A stretch of 64,000 nucleotides of DNA from Saccharothrix luteola. Its GTDB lineage: Bacteria > Actinomycetota > Actinomycetes > Mycobacteriales > Pseudonocardiaceae. The notes under the pieces are model-generated. The model saw only the letters and a program-made list of their open reading frames with translations, did not search any database and was not told the DNA's origin. The first letter of the stretch is position 1. Each line of letters begins with the position of its first letter. Shown here one piece after another: positions 32,699 to 41,297 of the stretch. Where the stretch lies: positions 90,079 through 154,078 of the forward strand of contig NZ_JAJHUO010000026.1 in assembly GCF_020859565.1 (NCBI RefSeq), in the 5' to 3' direction. The translations under genes and the position numbers were made by a program.

Positions 32699-33133
32699 CT
32701 ACCAGGCGTCCTCGGTGAACTTGTTCGGCTCGTCGTCGTCATCGTCGCCGCGCCCACCCGGCCGGGACGAGCCCGCCGAGACGACGTCCTCCGGGTCGTT
32801 GCCCTCCTGGATCGCCGTGTACGCGCGCTGCAGGTCCGGCACACCGGTCTGCAGAGCGCGCTGCACACCCTCATCGTCCACGGCCCGCCCGGACGCGATG
32901 TCCTCCCAGGACATCTCGCCCGCGTCGACCCGCCGTGCCAGCTCCTTCAGCTCACGGGGCGCGCCGGGGCTGTGGGCGAACCGCGAGATCTCGGCGAAGT
33001 CCGCCTGCGTCAGCCCCCGCGACCGCAGCTGCACCTGGCTCGCCGCCCGCGCGGTCTCCTCGACGTTCGCCATCCGCTTCTCGACGTCGGCGACCAGCGC
33101 GTCCAGCTTCGCCTTGTCATACGGGAACGTCAC
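32699..33133 (-). CDS. Hypothetical protein in a type VII secretion-like operon
   Basis: A protein of 144 aa, mostly helical, with an N-terminal coiled-coil-like stretch (DALVADVEKRMANVEETARA) and an acidic, disordered C-terminal tail containing DDDDDEPNKF. The N-terminus resembles the YbaB-like or WXG accessory proteins found beside ESX substrates in actinomycetes. Its ATG overlaps the stop of the upstream gene (33130-33133). It is the last gene of a three-gene operon. Function unknown. Confidence 0.65.
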   Translation of the reverse strand: MTFPYDKAKLDALVADVEKRMANVEETARAASQVQLRSRGLTQADFAEISRFAHSPGAPRELKELARRVDAGEMSWEDIASGRAVDDEGVQRALQTGVPDLQRAYTAIQEGNDPEDVVSAGSSRPGGRGDDDDDEPNKFTEDAW

Positions 33134-34041
33134 TGCCCATCACCCCCACCGGACCCGGAGCCCGAACTCGCGCCGGCCGGAGCGGGCGCCGGTGATGTGG
33201 GCGGCGGCTGGCTGTAGCGGCCGTTCGCCGCGTTGCCGGCTTTGCCCAGGCCGTAGGCGCCCAGCCCGACACCGATCGCCCCGGACTTCGCCGCGGCCAC
33301 GCCGTTGTCGTACTTCTCCTTGCCGTCCTGGTACCCGTCGACCACGTCGAGCAGGTCGCTGACGTCGCGCACGTCCTTCAGCTTGGACAGCGCGGTGCCC
33401 ATGGCCACGATGCCGTCAATCATGCCCTGGACGCCCTCGATCAGCGTCTGGATCGAAATGATGATCTTGCGGATGGCGTCCACGATCTGGATCGCGTCGT
33501 AGACCATCCACACCGCGCGGCCCCAGCCGACGACCGGGATCCACGCCGTCATCGCGGCTTCCATCAGCTTGCCGACCAGCATGTCCAGCAGCGTCAACGC
33601 CAGGCCGCACGCGGTGCGGCAGGTACTCGCCGTCGAGCGGAACTGGTTGCCGATGATCCGCGCGATCTGCGAGTCCGCCTCGATGGCGATCACCCACATG
33701 GTGCCCATGCGCGTCTCGAACGCCTTGGCCGCGTCACCGTCCCAGTGCGACGATAGCTGCTCGGCGCCCGCGTCCACGTTGTGCCGCACGGAGTCGAGCG
33801 CCTTGGCGACCCGGTCCCACGCGTTGGCGTTCTCGTCGATCTTCTCGAAGTCGCCGAGCAGCGGCTTGATCAGCGCGTCGAGCAGGTTCTCGCCGGTGAC
33901 CTTCTCGTAGATCCAGTTGACGCCCTGGATCTTCCAGCCGGCCTTCTCGATGAGCTCCTTGGTCGACTGCCGGCCGGGCCGGTCCTCCGCGGCGGCGCTG
34001 AGCGCGACCGACGGGTCTTCGACGTCCGCGTACGCGGTCAT
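33130..34041 (-). CDS. WXG100-like type VII secretion target with hydrophobic core
   Basis: A protein of 303 aa. The segment AWDRVAKALDSVRHNVDAGA with LSSHWDGDAAKAFE shows the WXG motif (WDG, about residues 99-101) between two helices, as in ESX substrates. A hydrophobic part of ~90 residues follows (LALTLLDMLVGKLM, AWIPVVGWGRAVWMVYDAIQ) and then a Pro/Ser/Gly-rich tail. It overlaps both neighbours by 4 bp. It is probably an exported or membrane-acting protein; no ESX core gene lies in the window. Confidence 0.75.
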   Translation of the reverse strand: MTAYADVEDPSVALSAAAEDRPGRQSTKELIEKAGWKIQGVNWIYEKVTGENLLDALIKPLLGDFEKIDENANAWDRVAKALDSVRHNVDAGAEQLSSHWDGDAAKAFETRMGTMWVIAIEADSQIARIIGNQFRSTASTCRTACGLALTLLDMLVGKLMEAAMTAWIPVVGWGRAVWMVYDAIQIVDAIRKIIISIQTLIEGVQGMIDGIVAMGTALSKLKDVRDVSDLLDVVDGYQDGKEKYDNGVAAAKSGAIGVGLGAYGLGKAGNAANGRYSQPPPTSPAPAPAGASSGSGSGGGDGQ

Positions 34042-34394
34042 CGGCCGCCACCTCCGAGCGACGGGGCCTCGGACACGCTGTGGAGCTGGGAGAGCACCCG
34101 GTCGAGGACGCTCATCACCATCTCCTCGTTCTTCTCGTACATGTCGGCGGCCTTGTTGAGGCTCTCCGCCTCCTTGACCATCATCTGGTTCGCGAAGTCG
34201 AGGGTCTCCCCGTAGAGGGACGCCACGCCCGTCACGATGGGCTGCAGCAGCGAGAGCAGACCGGTGAACCCCGAGGTGTCGCCACCCTTGGAGATCGCGT
34301 GGTCCTTGATCGTCATGAAGTGCTGCGCGTTGCGCGTCAGCAACTCGCCGTAGCCGCGGAGCTCAGGCGGCTCCACGCTGAACTGTTCGCCCAT
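34038..34394 (-). CDS. ESX-associated (EspC-like) small helical protein
   Basis: A protein of 118 aa predicted as a helical hairpin: SVEPPELRGYGELLTRNAQH, a Gly-rich turn GGDTSGFTG, then LDFANQMMVKEAESLNKAAD and a second helix. This size and layout fit the EspC/type VII secretion-target family that lacks a strict WXG. It is the first gene of the operon 34394-32699, and its stop overlaps the next ATG. The partner is probably the WXG-like protein downstream. Confidence 0.7.
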   Translation of the reverse strand: MGEQFSVEPPELRGYGELLTRNAQHFMTIKDHAISKGGDTSGFTGLLSLLQPIVTGVASLYGETLDFANQMMVKEAESLNKAADMYEKNEEMVMSVLDRVLSQLHSVSEAPSLGGGGR

Positions 34395-34461
34395 GGACGG
34401 TTCCTCCCTGTTCCAACTAGTGGAGTGGGACGGACCGGACCGGGTTCGGGTTCCCGGCTCT

Positions 34462-35241
34462 TTATGTGCGTCCTCGTCCGCCCGCCGCGCGGGAGGCTAT
34501 CCGCCTGAGCAGCGCGCGCGGAACCAGCCGGGCCAACACCGTGATGGCTTTGTACTGGGCGCCCGGCACGGACAGCGTCCGGCCCGCGCGCAGGTCGGCG
34601 AGGCAGTCGTGCACCACCCGGTCGGCGTCGAGGTAGAACAGGTCGGGGGTCGAGGACATGTCGATCTTCGCCCGTTGGTGGAACTCGGTGCGCACGAAAC
34701 CCGGGCACAACGCCATCACGCGCACACCAGTGCCCGCCGTGGCCATCGACATGCCCTCGGAGAACGCGGTCACCCACGCCTTGTCCGCGCTGTAGGTCGT
34801 GCCGCGGCCGGGCAGGAAGCCCGCCACGCTGGACACGTTGACCACCGCGCCGCGCCCGCGTGCCACCATCCCCGGCAGCGCCGCGCGGGTCAGCCTCAGC
34901 ACGCTCGTCACGTTCACGTCCAGCTGGGACTGCAGCTCCAGCGGGTCGGCGGTGGAGAACTCCGACGAGATCGCGAAGCCCGCGTTGTTGACCAGGAGGT
35001 CGACCTCGCGTTCGGCGAGGAAGTCGGCGACCTTCGTGCGGCCGGCGTCGGTGGCCAGGTCGGCGGGCAGCACGTCGGCGGCGATGCCGTGCGCGGCGCG
35101 CAGCTTGGCCGCCGTCTCCTCCAGCCGCCGTTCGTCGCGGGCGACGAGCACCAGGTCGTGCCCCTCGGCGGCGAGCCTGCGGGCGAACGCGGCGCCGATG
35201 CCCGACGACGCGCCCGTCACCAGGGCGGTCGGCGGCGTCAC
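34462..35241 (-). CDS. Short-chain dehydrogenase/reductase
   Basis: A classical SDR (259 aa) with NADP-type motif TGASSGIGAAFARRLA at about residue 8, VARDERRLEETA, NNAGFA, NVSSVAGFLPGRGTTYSADK with catalytic Ser and YxxxK, and PGFVRTEFHQRA. The C-terminal tail (VLARLVPRALLRRIASRAAG) is basic and amphipathic, as in SDRs acting on lipids. It overlaps the upstream membrane protein gene by 4 bp (GTGA). The substrate is unknown. Confidence 0.9.
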   Translation of the reverse strand: MTPPTALVTGASSGIGAAFARRLAAEGHDLVLVARDERRLEETAAKLRAAHGIAADVLPADLATDAGRTKVADFLAEREVDLLVNNAGFAISSEFSTADPLELQSQLDVNVTSVLRLTRAALPGMVARGRGAVVNVSSVAGFLPGRGTTYSADKAWVTAFSEGMSMATAGTGVRVMALCPGFVRTEFHQRAKIDMSSTPDLFYLDADRVVHDCLADLRAGRTLSVPGAQYKAITVLARLVPRALLRRIASRAAGGRGRT

Positions 35242-35933
35242 GGCTTGCGCCCGAACTGCGGGCGGTGGACCTCGCCACCGGTGTCGGACTCGGGGTCGGC
35301 CTCGAACGGGTCGATCACGTCGGCCAGTTCGCCGAGGTCGCGCAGGAGCCGTTCCAGGCGGGCGGGGGTCGAGTTGGGCGGTGCGGCGGCGAGCACCCAG
35401 TCGTCCTCCAGCCAGACGACGGTGACGTCACCGCCGATCTCCTCCGCGGCGTCGACCAGGTCGGGGGTTATGAGCTTGCGCGCGGCGGGCAGCTCGCTGA
35501 CGAACGCGTACCGCGAGCCGACCGGTCCGAGCAGGTCGGGCATCTGGTCGCGTTGGAACGGCACGCTCGGCAGCCACAGCTCGATGACCACGGGCAACGC
35601 CCGGCGGCAGCGCACGCCGACCAGCACGGAGTTGACCTTGCCGCCGGTCTCGTGGTCGAGCACGTAGACCTGGCGGCGGCCGTCGGCGGTGAAGGTGGAG
35701 CCGGCGACGACGTCCTTGGCCACGCCCACGCCGTAGTAGGCGATGGCGCCGCTCTCCCAGCGGGTGGGCAGCACGTGGTCGGTCTCCTCGAACTGCCAGC
35801 CGCGCAGCGCCGCCCAGCGGCGGCGTTCGCGGTTTCGCGCGGTTCGCTGTGCCCGGTCGGTCGCGAGCAGGGCGAACCCCGCGACGCCCGCTACCGCGGC
35901 GACGGTGAACCAGACCCACGCCGGTATGCCCAC
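35238..35933 (-). CDS. Membrane-anchored hypothetical protein
   Basis: A protein of 231 aa with one N-terminal helix (IPAWVWFTVAAVAGVAGFAL), a basic stretch (RAQRTARNRERRRW), and a soluble alpha/beta domain beginning LRGWQFEETDHVLPTRW. GTG 35933 is supported by TACTCT (35940-35945), 6 nt upstream, which argues against the earlier in-frame starts. It resembles the protein at 30196 in layout. It shares an operon with the SDR gene. No function is known. Confidence 0.7.
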   Translation of the reverse strand: MGIPAWVWFTVAAVAGVAGFALLATDRAQRTARNRERRRWAALRGWQFEETDHVLPTRWESGAIAYYGVGVAKDVVAGSTFTADGRRQVYVLDHETGGKVNSVLVGVRCRRALPVVIELWLPSVPFQRDQMPDLLGPVGSRYAFVSELPAARKLITPDLVDAAEEIGGDVTVVWLEDDWVLAAAPPNSTPARLERLLRDLGELADVIDPFEADPESDTGGEVHRPQFGRKP

Positions 35934-36071
35934 GGTGCGAGAGTAGCGGGCGGCGATGAACAAACGAAGATCACTTGGGGCGTGGGTCGCGCAAACGGAT
36001 CAAGCTGTTACCCGGCTCGCGGGTCTGCCGCGGTGATGGCTCAGGCACGTCCGACGACCGCCGGCCACGAC

Positions 36072-36099
36072 TTATCCACAGGCCACAGCGTTGTCCACA
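36072..36099 (+). other. Pair of DnaA-box-like sequences
   Basis: TTATCCACA (36072-36080) and TTGTCCACA (36091-36099) are perfect matches to the E. coli and actinomycete DnaA boxes. The second belongs to repeat copy 4. They lie in the 35934-36460 gap, far from any replication gene. Confidence 0.65.
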
Positions 36100-36188
36100 G
36101 GCACGCCCCGGCCACTCGTCCGGCGTCGGTCTGGGCCGGCAGAGTAAAAATCGGGGATCCCCCGGTCGGGGACCCCTGCGGAGCGAGC
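36091..36188 (-). repeat. Composite repeat, copy 4 (complete, inverted)
   Basis: Read on the minus strand from 36188: CGCTCCGCAGGGGTCCCC, GGGGGATCCCC, GATTTTTACTCTGCC and ACCGACG, then a 24-bp spacer and TGTGGACAA (36099-36091). The order, hairpin, T-rich stretch and spacing are the same as in copies 2 and 3. Confidence 0.8.
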
Positions 36189-36226
36189 CCGGAACGCGCG
36201 GGGCCCGGAAGACGCGGTGAACGCGG

Positions 36227-36344
36227 ACCGCAGAACACGGCGGAATGCGGGACCGCAGAACGCGGCGGAATGCAGAACGGCAGAACCCCGGACTCCCGGA
36301 CTCCCGGACGGAACGCTACGAGGTCGGACGGAGCGCTACGAGGC
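36227..36344. repeat. Three short tandem repeat arrays
   Basis: Two 25-bp units beginning ACCGCAGAAC (36227 and 36252, three mismatches or so) are followed by a partial third. Then come short GGACTCCCG units around 36290-36308, and two 20-bp units CGGACGGAACGCTACGAGGT and CGGACGGAGCGCTACGAGGC (36305 and 36325). The block fills the gap before clpB. No coding potential is convincing here. Confidence 0.7.
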
Positions 36345-36430
36345 AATAGGCGGCGTGCGCGGTCAAGGCCGTGAGGTGGCGGGCGCGCTCGGGAGCCGGT
36401 GATCCCGGCTGCACCGAGCGCGTCCCGCCG

Positions 36431-36462
36431 GACCTCGGACGAACGTCGAACGTGCCGAGGTC
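36431..36462 (-). terminator. Hairpin at the clpB stop
   Basis: GACCTCGG (36431-36438) and CCGAGGTC (36455-36462) form a perfect 8-bp stem that overlaps the clpB stop codon by 2 bp. It is a likely terminator for clpB. Confidence 0.55.
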
Positions 36463-39043
36463 AGGCCTTGCCGACGATCAGGCCCGAGTGGTCCTCCAGC
36501 ACCTCGACCTTCACCGTGTCACCGTCACGCACCTCGCCCGCCAGCAGCTCCTTCGCCAACTGGTCACCGATGGACGACTGCACCAGCCGCCGCAAAGGAC
36601 GGGCCCCGTACACCGGGTCGAAGCCGTTCAACGCCAGCCACTCGCGCGCGGCGGGGGTGACGTCCAAGGTCAGCCGCCGCTGCGCCAGCCGCTGCCCGAG
36701 CCGGTCCACCTGGATGTCCACGATGGACGTCAGCTCCTCGGTCGCCAGCGAGTGGAACACCACGACGTCGTCCAGCCGGTTGAGGAACTCCGGCTTGAAG
36801 TGCGTCCGCACGACCGACATCACGGCGTCGTTGCGCTGCCGCTCGTCCAGGGCGGCGTCCGCGATGACGTGCGAGCCCAGGTTCGACGTCAGCACCAGGA
36901 TGGTGTTGCGGAAGTCGACCGTGCGGCCCTGGCCGTCGGTGAGCCTGCCGTCGTCGAGCACCTGCAGCAGCACGTCGAACACGTCCGGGTGGGCCTTCTC
37001 GACCTCGTCCAGCAGCACGACCGAGTACGGGCGGCGGCGGACCGACTCGGTCAGCTGGCCACCCTGGTCGTAGCCGACGTAGCCGGGGGGCGCGCCGACC
37101 AGGCGGGCCACCGAGTGCTTCTCGGAGTACTCGCTCATGTCGATCCGGATCATCGCGCGCTCGTCGTCGAACAGGAACTCCGCCAACGCCTTGGCCAGCT
37201 CCGTCTTGCCGACGCCGGTCGGGCCGAGGAACAGGAACGAGCCGGTCGGCCGGTCCGGGTCCGCCACGCCGGCACGGGTGCGCCGCACCGCGTCCGACAC
37301 GACCCGCACCGCCTCGGCCTGGCCGACCACACGCTTGGCCAGCTCCTCCTCCATGCGCAGCAGCTTCGCCGTCTCGCCTTCGAGCAGCCGGCCCGCCGGG
37401 ATGCCCGTCCAGGCGGAGACCACGTCGGCCACGTCGTCCGGCCCGACCTCCTCCTTCAGCATCACGGCGGCGTCCTGGGTGGTGCGGGTGGCCGCCTCCA
37501 GCTCCTTCTCCAACGCCGGGATGCGCCCGTACCGCAGCTCGGCGGCCCGACCGAGGTCACCGTCGCGCTCGGCCCGCTCCGACTCGCCGCGCAGCTGCTC
37601 CAGCTGCTCCTTGAGGTCGCGGACCTTCTCGATCGAGCCCTTCTCGTTCTGCCACCGCGCGGTCAGCCCGGACAGGTCCTCGCGCTGCTCGGCCAGCTCG
37701 GCGCGCAGCGCGGCCAGGCGTTCCACCGAGGCCGCGTCCGACTCCTTGGCCAGCGCCATCTCCTCGATCTCCAACCGGCGCACCGCGCGTTCGACCTCGT
37801 CGATCTCGACCGGGCGGGAGTCGATCTCCATGCGCAGCCGGGACGCGGACTCGTCCACCAGGTCGATGGCCTTGTCCGGAAGGAAGCGGGCGGTGATGTA
37901 CCGGTCGGACAGGGTGGCGGCGGCGACCAGGGCGGCGTCGGTGATGCGCACGCCGTGGTGCACCTCGTAGCGGTCCTTGAGGCCGCGCAGGATGCCGATC
38001 GTGTCCTCGACCGACGGCTCGCCGACCAGGACCTGCTGGAAGCGGCGCTCCAGGGCGGCGTCCTTCTCGATGTGCTCGCGGTACTCGTCCAACGTGGTCG
38101 CGCCGACCATCCGCAGCTCGCCGCGGGCCAGCATGGGCTTGATCATGTTGCCCGCGTCCATGGCGGACTCGCCGGTCGCACCCGCGCCCACGATCGTGTG
38201 AAGCTCGTCGATGAACGTGACGACCTGGCCCGCGGAGTCGGTGATCTCCTTGAGCACGGCCTTCAGCCGCTCCTCGAACTCGCCCCGGTACTTCGCGCCG
38301 GCCACCATCGAGCCGAGGTCGAGCGCGACGACCTTCTTCCCGCGCAGGCTCTCGGGCACGTCGCCGGCGATGATCCGCTGGGCCAGGCCCTCGACGATGG
38401 CGGTCTTGCCGACACCCGGCTCGCCGATCAGCACCGGGTTGTTCTTCGTGCGGCGCGAGAGCACCTGCACCACGCGGCGGATCTCGGTGTTGCGGCCGAT
38501 GACCGGGTCCAGCTCGCCCTTGCGCGCGCGTTCGGTCAGGTCGACGCCGTACTTCTCCAACGCCTTGTAGGTGCCCTCCGGGTCCGGGCTGGTGACCCGC
38601 GCCGAACCGCGGACCTTGCCGAACGCCTCCTTGAGCGCCTCGGGGTGCGCGCCGTGGCGGCGCAGCAGGTCGGCGACCTGGCCGCCGTGGTGGGCGAGGC
38701 CGACCAGCAGGTGCTCGGTCGACACGTACTCGTCACCCATCTCGGTGGCGAGTTCCTGGGCCTTGCCCAGCACGCGGACCGAGTCGCGGGAGAACTGGGG
38801 CGCCGACACGGACGACCCGCTGGCCGCGGGCAGCGCCCTGGTCAGCTGTTCCAGCTCCTTGTGCACCTGCTTCGGGTCCGCGCCGACGGCGGAGAGCAGG
38901 GGCGCGGTCAGGCCGTCGCCCTGGGCCAGGAGGGCGCCGAGGAGGTGGACCGGGCCGACGTCGGGGTTGCCCGCGATGGTCGCCGCCTGCACGGCGGCGG
39001 ACACGGCCTGTTGCGTCTTCGTGGTCGGGTTGAAAGCGTCCAT
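36461..39043 (-). CDS. clpB: ATP-dependent chaperone ClpB
   Basis: A Hsp100 disaggregase (860 aa) that works with DnaK to rescue aggregated proteins. The N-terminal double Clp repeat is at residues 1-145, the first AAA+ Walker A GEPGVGKT near 205, the middle coiled-coil domain at about 400-525, and the second Walker A GPTGVGKT near 605 with Walker B VVLLDEVEKAH. The start is ATG 39043. A HAIR operator lies upstream, so HspR control together with the dnaK operon is expected. Confidence 0.98.
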   Translation of the reverse strand: MDAFNPTTKTQQAVSAAVQAATIAGNPDVGPVHLLGALLAQGDGLTAPLLSAVGADPKQVHKELEQLTRALPAASGSSVSAPQFSRDSVRVLGKAQELATEMGDEYVSTEHLLVGLAHHGGQVADLLRRHGAHPEALKEAFGKVRGSARVTSPDPEGTYKALEKYGVDLTERARKGELDPVIGRNTEIRRVVQVLSRRTKNNPVLIGEPGVGKTAIVEGLAQRIIAGDVPESLRGKKVVALDLGSMVAGAKYRGEFEERLKAVLKEITDSAGQVVTFIDELHTIVGAGATGESAMDAGNMIKPMLARGELRMVGATTLDEYREHIEKDAALERRFQQVLVGEPSVEDTIGILRGLKDRYEVHHGVRITDAALVAAATLSDRYITARFLPDKAIDLVDESASRLRMEIDSRPVEIDEVERAVRRLEIEEMALAKESDAASVERLAALRAELAEQREDLSGLTARWQNEKGSIEKVRDLKEQLEQLRGESERAERDGDLGRAAELRYGRIPALEKELEAATRTTQDAAVMLKEEVGPDDVADVVSAWTGIPAGRLLEGETAKLLRMEEELAKRVVGQAEAVRVVSDAVRRTRAGVADPDRPTGSFLFLGPTGVGKTELAKALAEFLFDDERAMIRIDMSEYSEKHSVARLVGAPPGYVGYDQGGQLTESVRRRPYSVVLLDEVEKAHPDVFDVLLQVLDDGRLTDGQGRTVDFRNTILVLTSNLGSHVIADAALDERQRNDAVMSVVRTHFKPEFLNRLDDVVVFHSLATEELTSIVDIQVDRLGQRLAQRRLTLDVTPAAREWLALNGFDPVYGARPLRRLVQSSIGDQLAKELLAGEVRDGDTVKVEVLEDHSGLIVGKA

Positions 39044-39117
39044 TCCTCACCTCGGTCGGTGTCGTGCGCAGGGGCCGGCGTGCGGGGCCGGCCGTCACTC
39101 CGGTCAACGTCAGAAAA

Positions 39118-39138
39118 GTTGAGCCAGTTCCGCTCAAC
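39118..39138. promoter_or_regulatory. HAIR (HspR) operator upstream of clpB
   Basis: GTTGAG-N9-CTCAAC matches the HspR-associated inverted repeat (CTTGAGT-N7-ACTCAAG) in its TTGAG/CTCAA arms and spacing. It lies 75 bp before the clpB ATG. The hspR gene is in this window at 42124. Confidence 0.8.
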
Positions 39139-39226
39139 CTAGTGGAATCGTGTGGTGTGGGCCACGGTGGTCGTGCCGGACCGAAACTCGAGTGCGCCCG
39201 ACCGACCCCGCGGCCACGATCAGCGC

Positions 39227-39607
39227 ATGACCTCACTGGTGCACCACATCACCATCGACTGCGCGAACGCGTACGAGCTGGCCGGCTTCTGGAGCAAGGT
39301 GACCGGCATGCCGGTCTCCGACGACGACCTCCCGGGTGACCCCGAAGCCCTGGTCGCGCTGCCGGAGGGGCCGGGACTGCTGTTCATCCAGGTGCCCGAG
39401 CCCAAGTCCGTGAAGAACCGGGTCCACCTCGACCTCCAGCCCGACACCACCCGTGACGCCGAGGTGGAGCGGCTGCTCGGGATCGGCGCGACGCTGGTGT
39501 CCGACATGCGCCGGCCGGACGGCAAGGGGTGGGTCGTGCTGGCAGATCCGGAGGGCAACGAGTTCTGCGTTGAACGCAGCGCAGCCGAGCGGTCCGAGCA
39601 GCCCTGA
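39227..39607 (+). CDS. VOC family protein (glyoxalase-like)
   Basis: A vicinal-oxygen-chelate-type protein (126 aa). It shows the beta-alpha-beta pattern with VHHITIDCANAYELAGFW, LLFIQVPEPKSVKNRVHLDL, GATLVSD and WVVLADPEGNEFCV. The last is the typical DPxGN(E)F(C) signature with the metal Glu. It belongs to the common actinobacterial glyoxalase-like group whose substrates are unknown. ATG 39227 has a -10-like CACGAT 6-7 nt upstream. Confidence 0.85.
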   Translation: MTSLVHHITIDCANAYELAGFWSKVTGMPVSDDDLPGDPEALVALPEGPGLLFIQVPEPKSVKNRVHLDLQPDTTRDAEVERLLGIGATLVSDMRRPDGKGWVVLADPEGNEFCVERSAAERSEQP

Positions 39608-39634
39608 GGCCTGTCACCCACATGTCGCAGCCGG

Positions 39635-39685
39635 TTGTCCACACCGGCCCGTGAGTTGTCCACAATCCGCAGGTGGGAATCCACA
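39635..39685 (+). other. Cluster of DnaA-box-like sequences
   Basis: TTGTCCACA occurs at 39635-39643 and 39656-39664, and a degenerate GAATCCACA at 39677-39685, all on the plus strand with 21-bp periodicity. That is two helical turns, so the boxes face the same side of DNA. The gap 39608-40045 holds nothing else I can call apart from the flavohemoglobin promoter region. Confidence 0.6.
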
Positions 39686-40045
39686 GGCGACTGCGGCCCA
39701 CCACACGTGGCCGACCTGCCGGCCGCCACCAGGGTGAATATCCGCCGGTAAACCCCGATCGGACGTCCCGCTGACGTGGCCGGGGTGTTGCCCGGCCCAC
39801 GTCCCGTGAGGAGTCGTGCGTCTGGCGGTGGGCCGCAAGCGCCGGATTCGGTATACGTGGAAGGGAACGCCCACCCGTTCGCCGGAACGTTGTGCGACCG
39901 TCCGTAATCGCACTGCACTCGAAGGTGGCATCAAGGAGTCGACCGGCCAGTTGGCGGGTTAGTGTCCCCTCGTCGGGATGGAAGCTTGACGAGGACGTAG
40001 CGCCCTTGCTGGCGCCGCCAGAAACGTGGAGACTGCGCCCGGACC

Positions 40046-41221
40046 ATGACTGCGAACGCCGTGTTGAGCCCCATCCCGAGCCCGCCACACCGCGAACCTC
40101 CTCCTGGTGTCACCGCTATGGTGCGGATGATCCGGGAGAGCTTCGCGGTGGTGGAGCCGCGCGCCGAAGAGGTAGCCAAGTTCTTCTACGGCATGCTCTT
40201 CAGCCTCGCGCCGGCGACCCGTGAGATGTTCCCCGCGAACATGGAGGTCCAGCGCAGCCGCCTGCTGCGCGCCCTCGTCCACGTCGTGCAGATGGTGGAC
40301 AGACCGGACGACCTGATCCCGTTCCTGCGGCAGCTCGGGCGCGACCACCGCAAGTTCGGCGTGGTCAACGTGCACTACGAGTCCGTCGGCACGGCGCTGC
40401 TGGCGGCGGTGAAGAAGTTCGCCGGTCCCGCGTGGACGCCGCAGGTCGAGATGGCCTGGGCCGAGGCGTACACGATCATGGCCCGGGCGATGCAGGAGGC
40501 GGCGGCGGCCGACGACGGCCCGGCGTACTGGCACGCGACCGTGCTCGACCACCAGCGGGTGAGCTGGGACTTGGCGGTCGTGCGGTTGCAGCCGGATCAC
40601 CCGGTCGGGTACCGCGCCGGGCAGTACGTGAGCGTCGAGACGCCGCAGCGCGCGCGGTTGTGGCGGTACTACTCGCCCGCGAACGCGCCGCGTGACGACG
40701 GCATCATCGAGTTCCACATCCGTTCGGTCGAGGGCGGGTGGGTCAGCCGGTCGATCGTCGGGCACACCCAACCGGGTGACGTTTGGCGCCTCGGGCCGCC
40801 GATGGGCCGGCTCAGCGTCGACCGGAAGTCCGGGCGGGACGTGCTGATGGTCGCCGGCGGGACCGGGGTCGCGCCGATGCACGCGATCATCGACGAGATG
40901 GCGCAGTGGGGCGAGAACCCGCGCGTGCACCTGTTCATGGGCGGGCGGACCCGCGAGGACCTGTACGACCTGGACAACCTCCAGCGGTTCGCCATGACCA
41001 ACCCGTGGCTGACCGTGGTGCCGGTGCTGGAGTCCGACCCGGGCGCGCGCGGCGTCGAGCAGGGCACGCTCGCCGACGTGGTCACGCGTTACGGGGCGTG
41101 GGAGGAGCGGGACGTGCTGGTGTGCGGCTCGCCGTCCATGATCCGGGCGACCGTGTCGCGGATGCTGGTCGCCGGCACCCCACTCGACCGGATCAAGTAC
41201 GACCCGTTCACGCTGGACTGA
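40046..41221 (+). CDS. Flavohemoglobin-type globin/FAD/NAD(P)H reductase
   Basis: A globin fused to a ferredoxin-reductase-like module (391 aa). It probably acts as a nitric oxide dioxygenase (NO to nitrate) or has another heme redox role. After a Pro-rich N-terminal ~22 residues, the globin runs to about 155; the proximal His is likely in RDHRKFGV. The FAD motif RYYS is in LWRYYSPAN, the NAD motif GGTGVAPMHAI follows, and VCGSPSM is near the end. It is close to Hmp in order but the sequence is of the actinobacterial type with poor conservation in the globin part. Confidence 0.9.
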   Translation: MTANAVLSPIPSPPHREPPPGVTAMVRMIRESFAVVEPRAEEVAKFFYGMLFSLAPATREMFPANMEVQRSRLLRALVHVVQMVDRPDDLIPFLRQLGRDHRKFGVVNVHYESVGTALLAAVKKFAGPAWTPQVEMAWAEAYTIMARAMQEAAAADDGPAYWHATVLDHQRVSWDLAVVRLQPDHPVGYRAGQYVSVETPQRARLWRYYSPANAPRDDGIIEFHIRSVEGGWVSRSIVGHTQPGDVWRLGPPMGRLSVDRKSGRDVLMVAGGTGVAPMHAIIDEMAQWGENPRVHLFMGGRTREDLYDLDNLQRFAMTNPWLTVVPVLESDPGARGVEQGTLADVVTRYGAWEERDVLVCGSPSMIRATVSRMLVAGTPLDRIKYDPFTLD

Positions 41222-41297
41222 GCACCTTCGCGAAACTTTTTCACGTTCGCCGCCGGGGCCGTGCGGGACCTTCGGCGACACACCGCGAGCCGGCTCG

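Noticed and set aside
34462..35241. A biosynthetic gene cluster around the SDR, LLM and methyltransferase genes
   Set aside because: These genes are scattered, each in its own small unit. There is no synthase (PKS, NRPS, terpene, RiPP) in the window.
36371..39142. 923-codon open frame on the plus strand opposite clpB
   Set aside because: It mirrors clpB on the other strand and shows only biased Arg/His/Gln/Val composition with no domain. Long antisense frames are common at this GC content.
39608..40045. Chromosomal origin of replication, because of the DnaA boxes
   Set aside because: There are too few boxes, no AT-rich region, and no dnaA, dnaN, gyrB or rpmH nearby.
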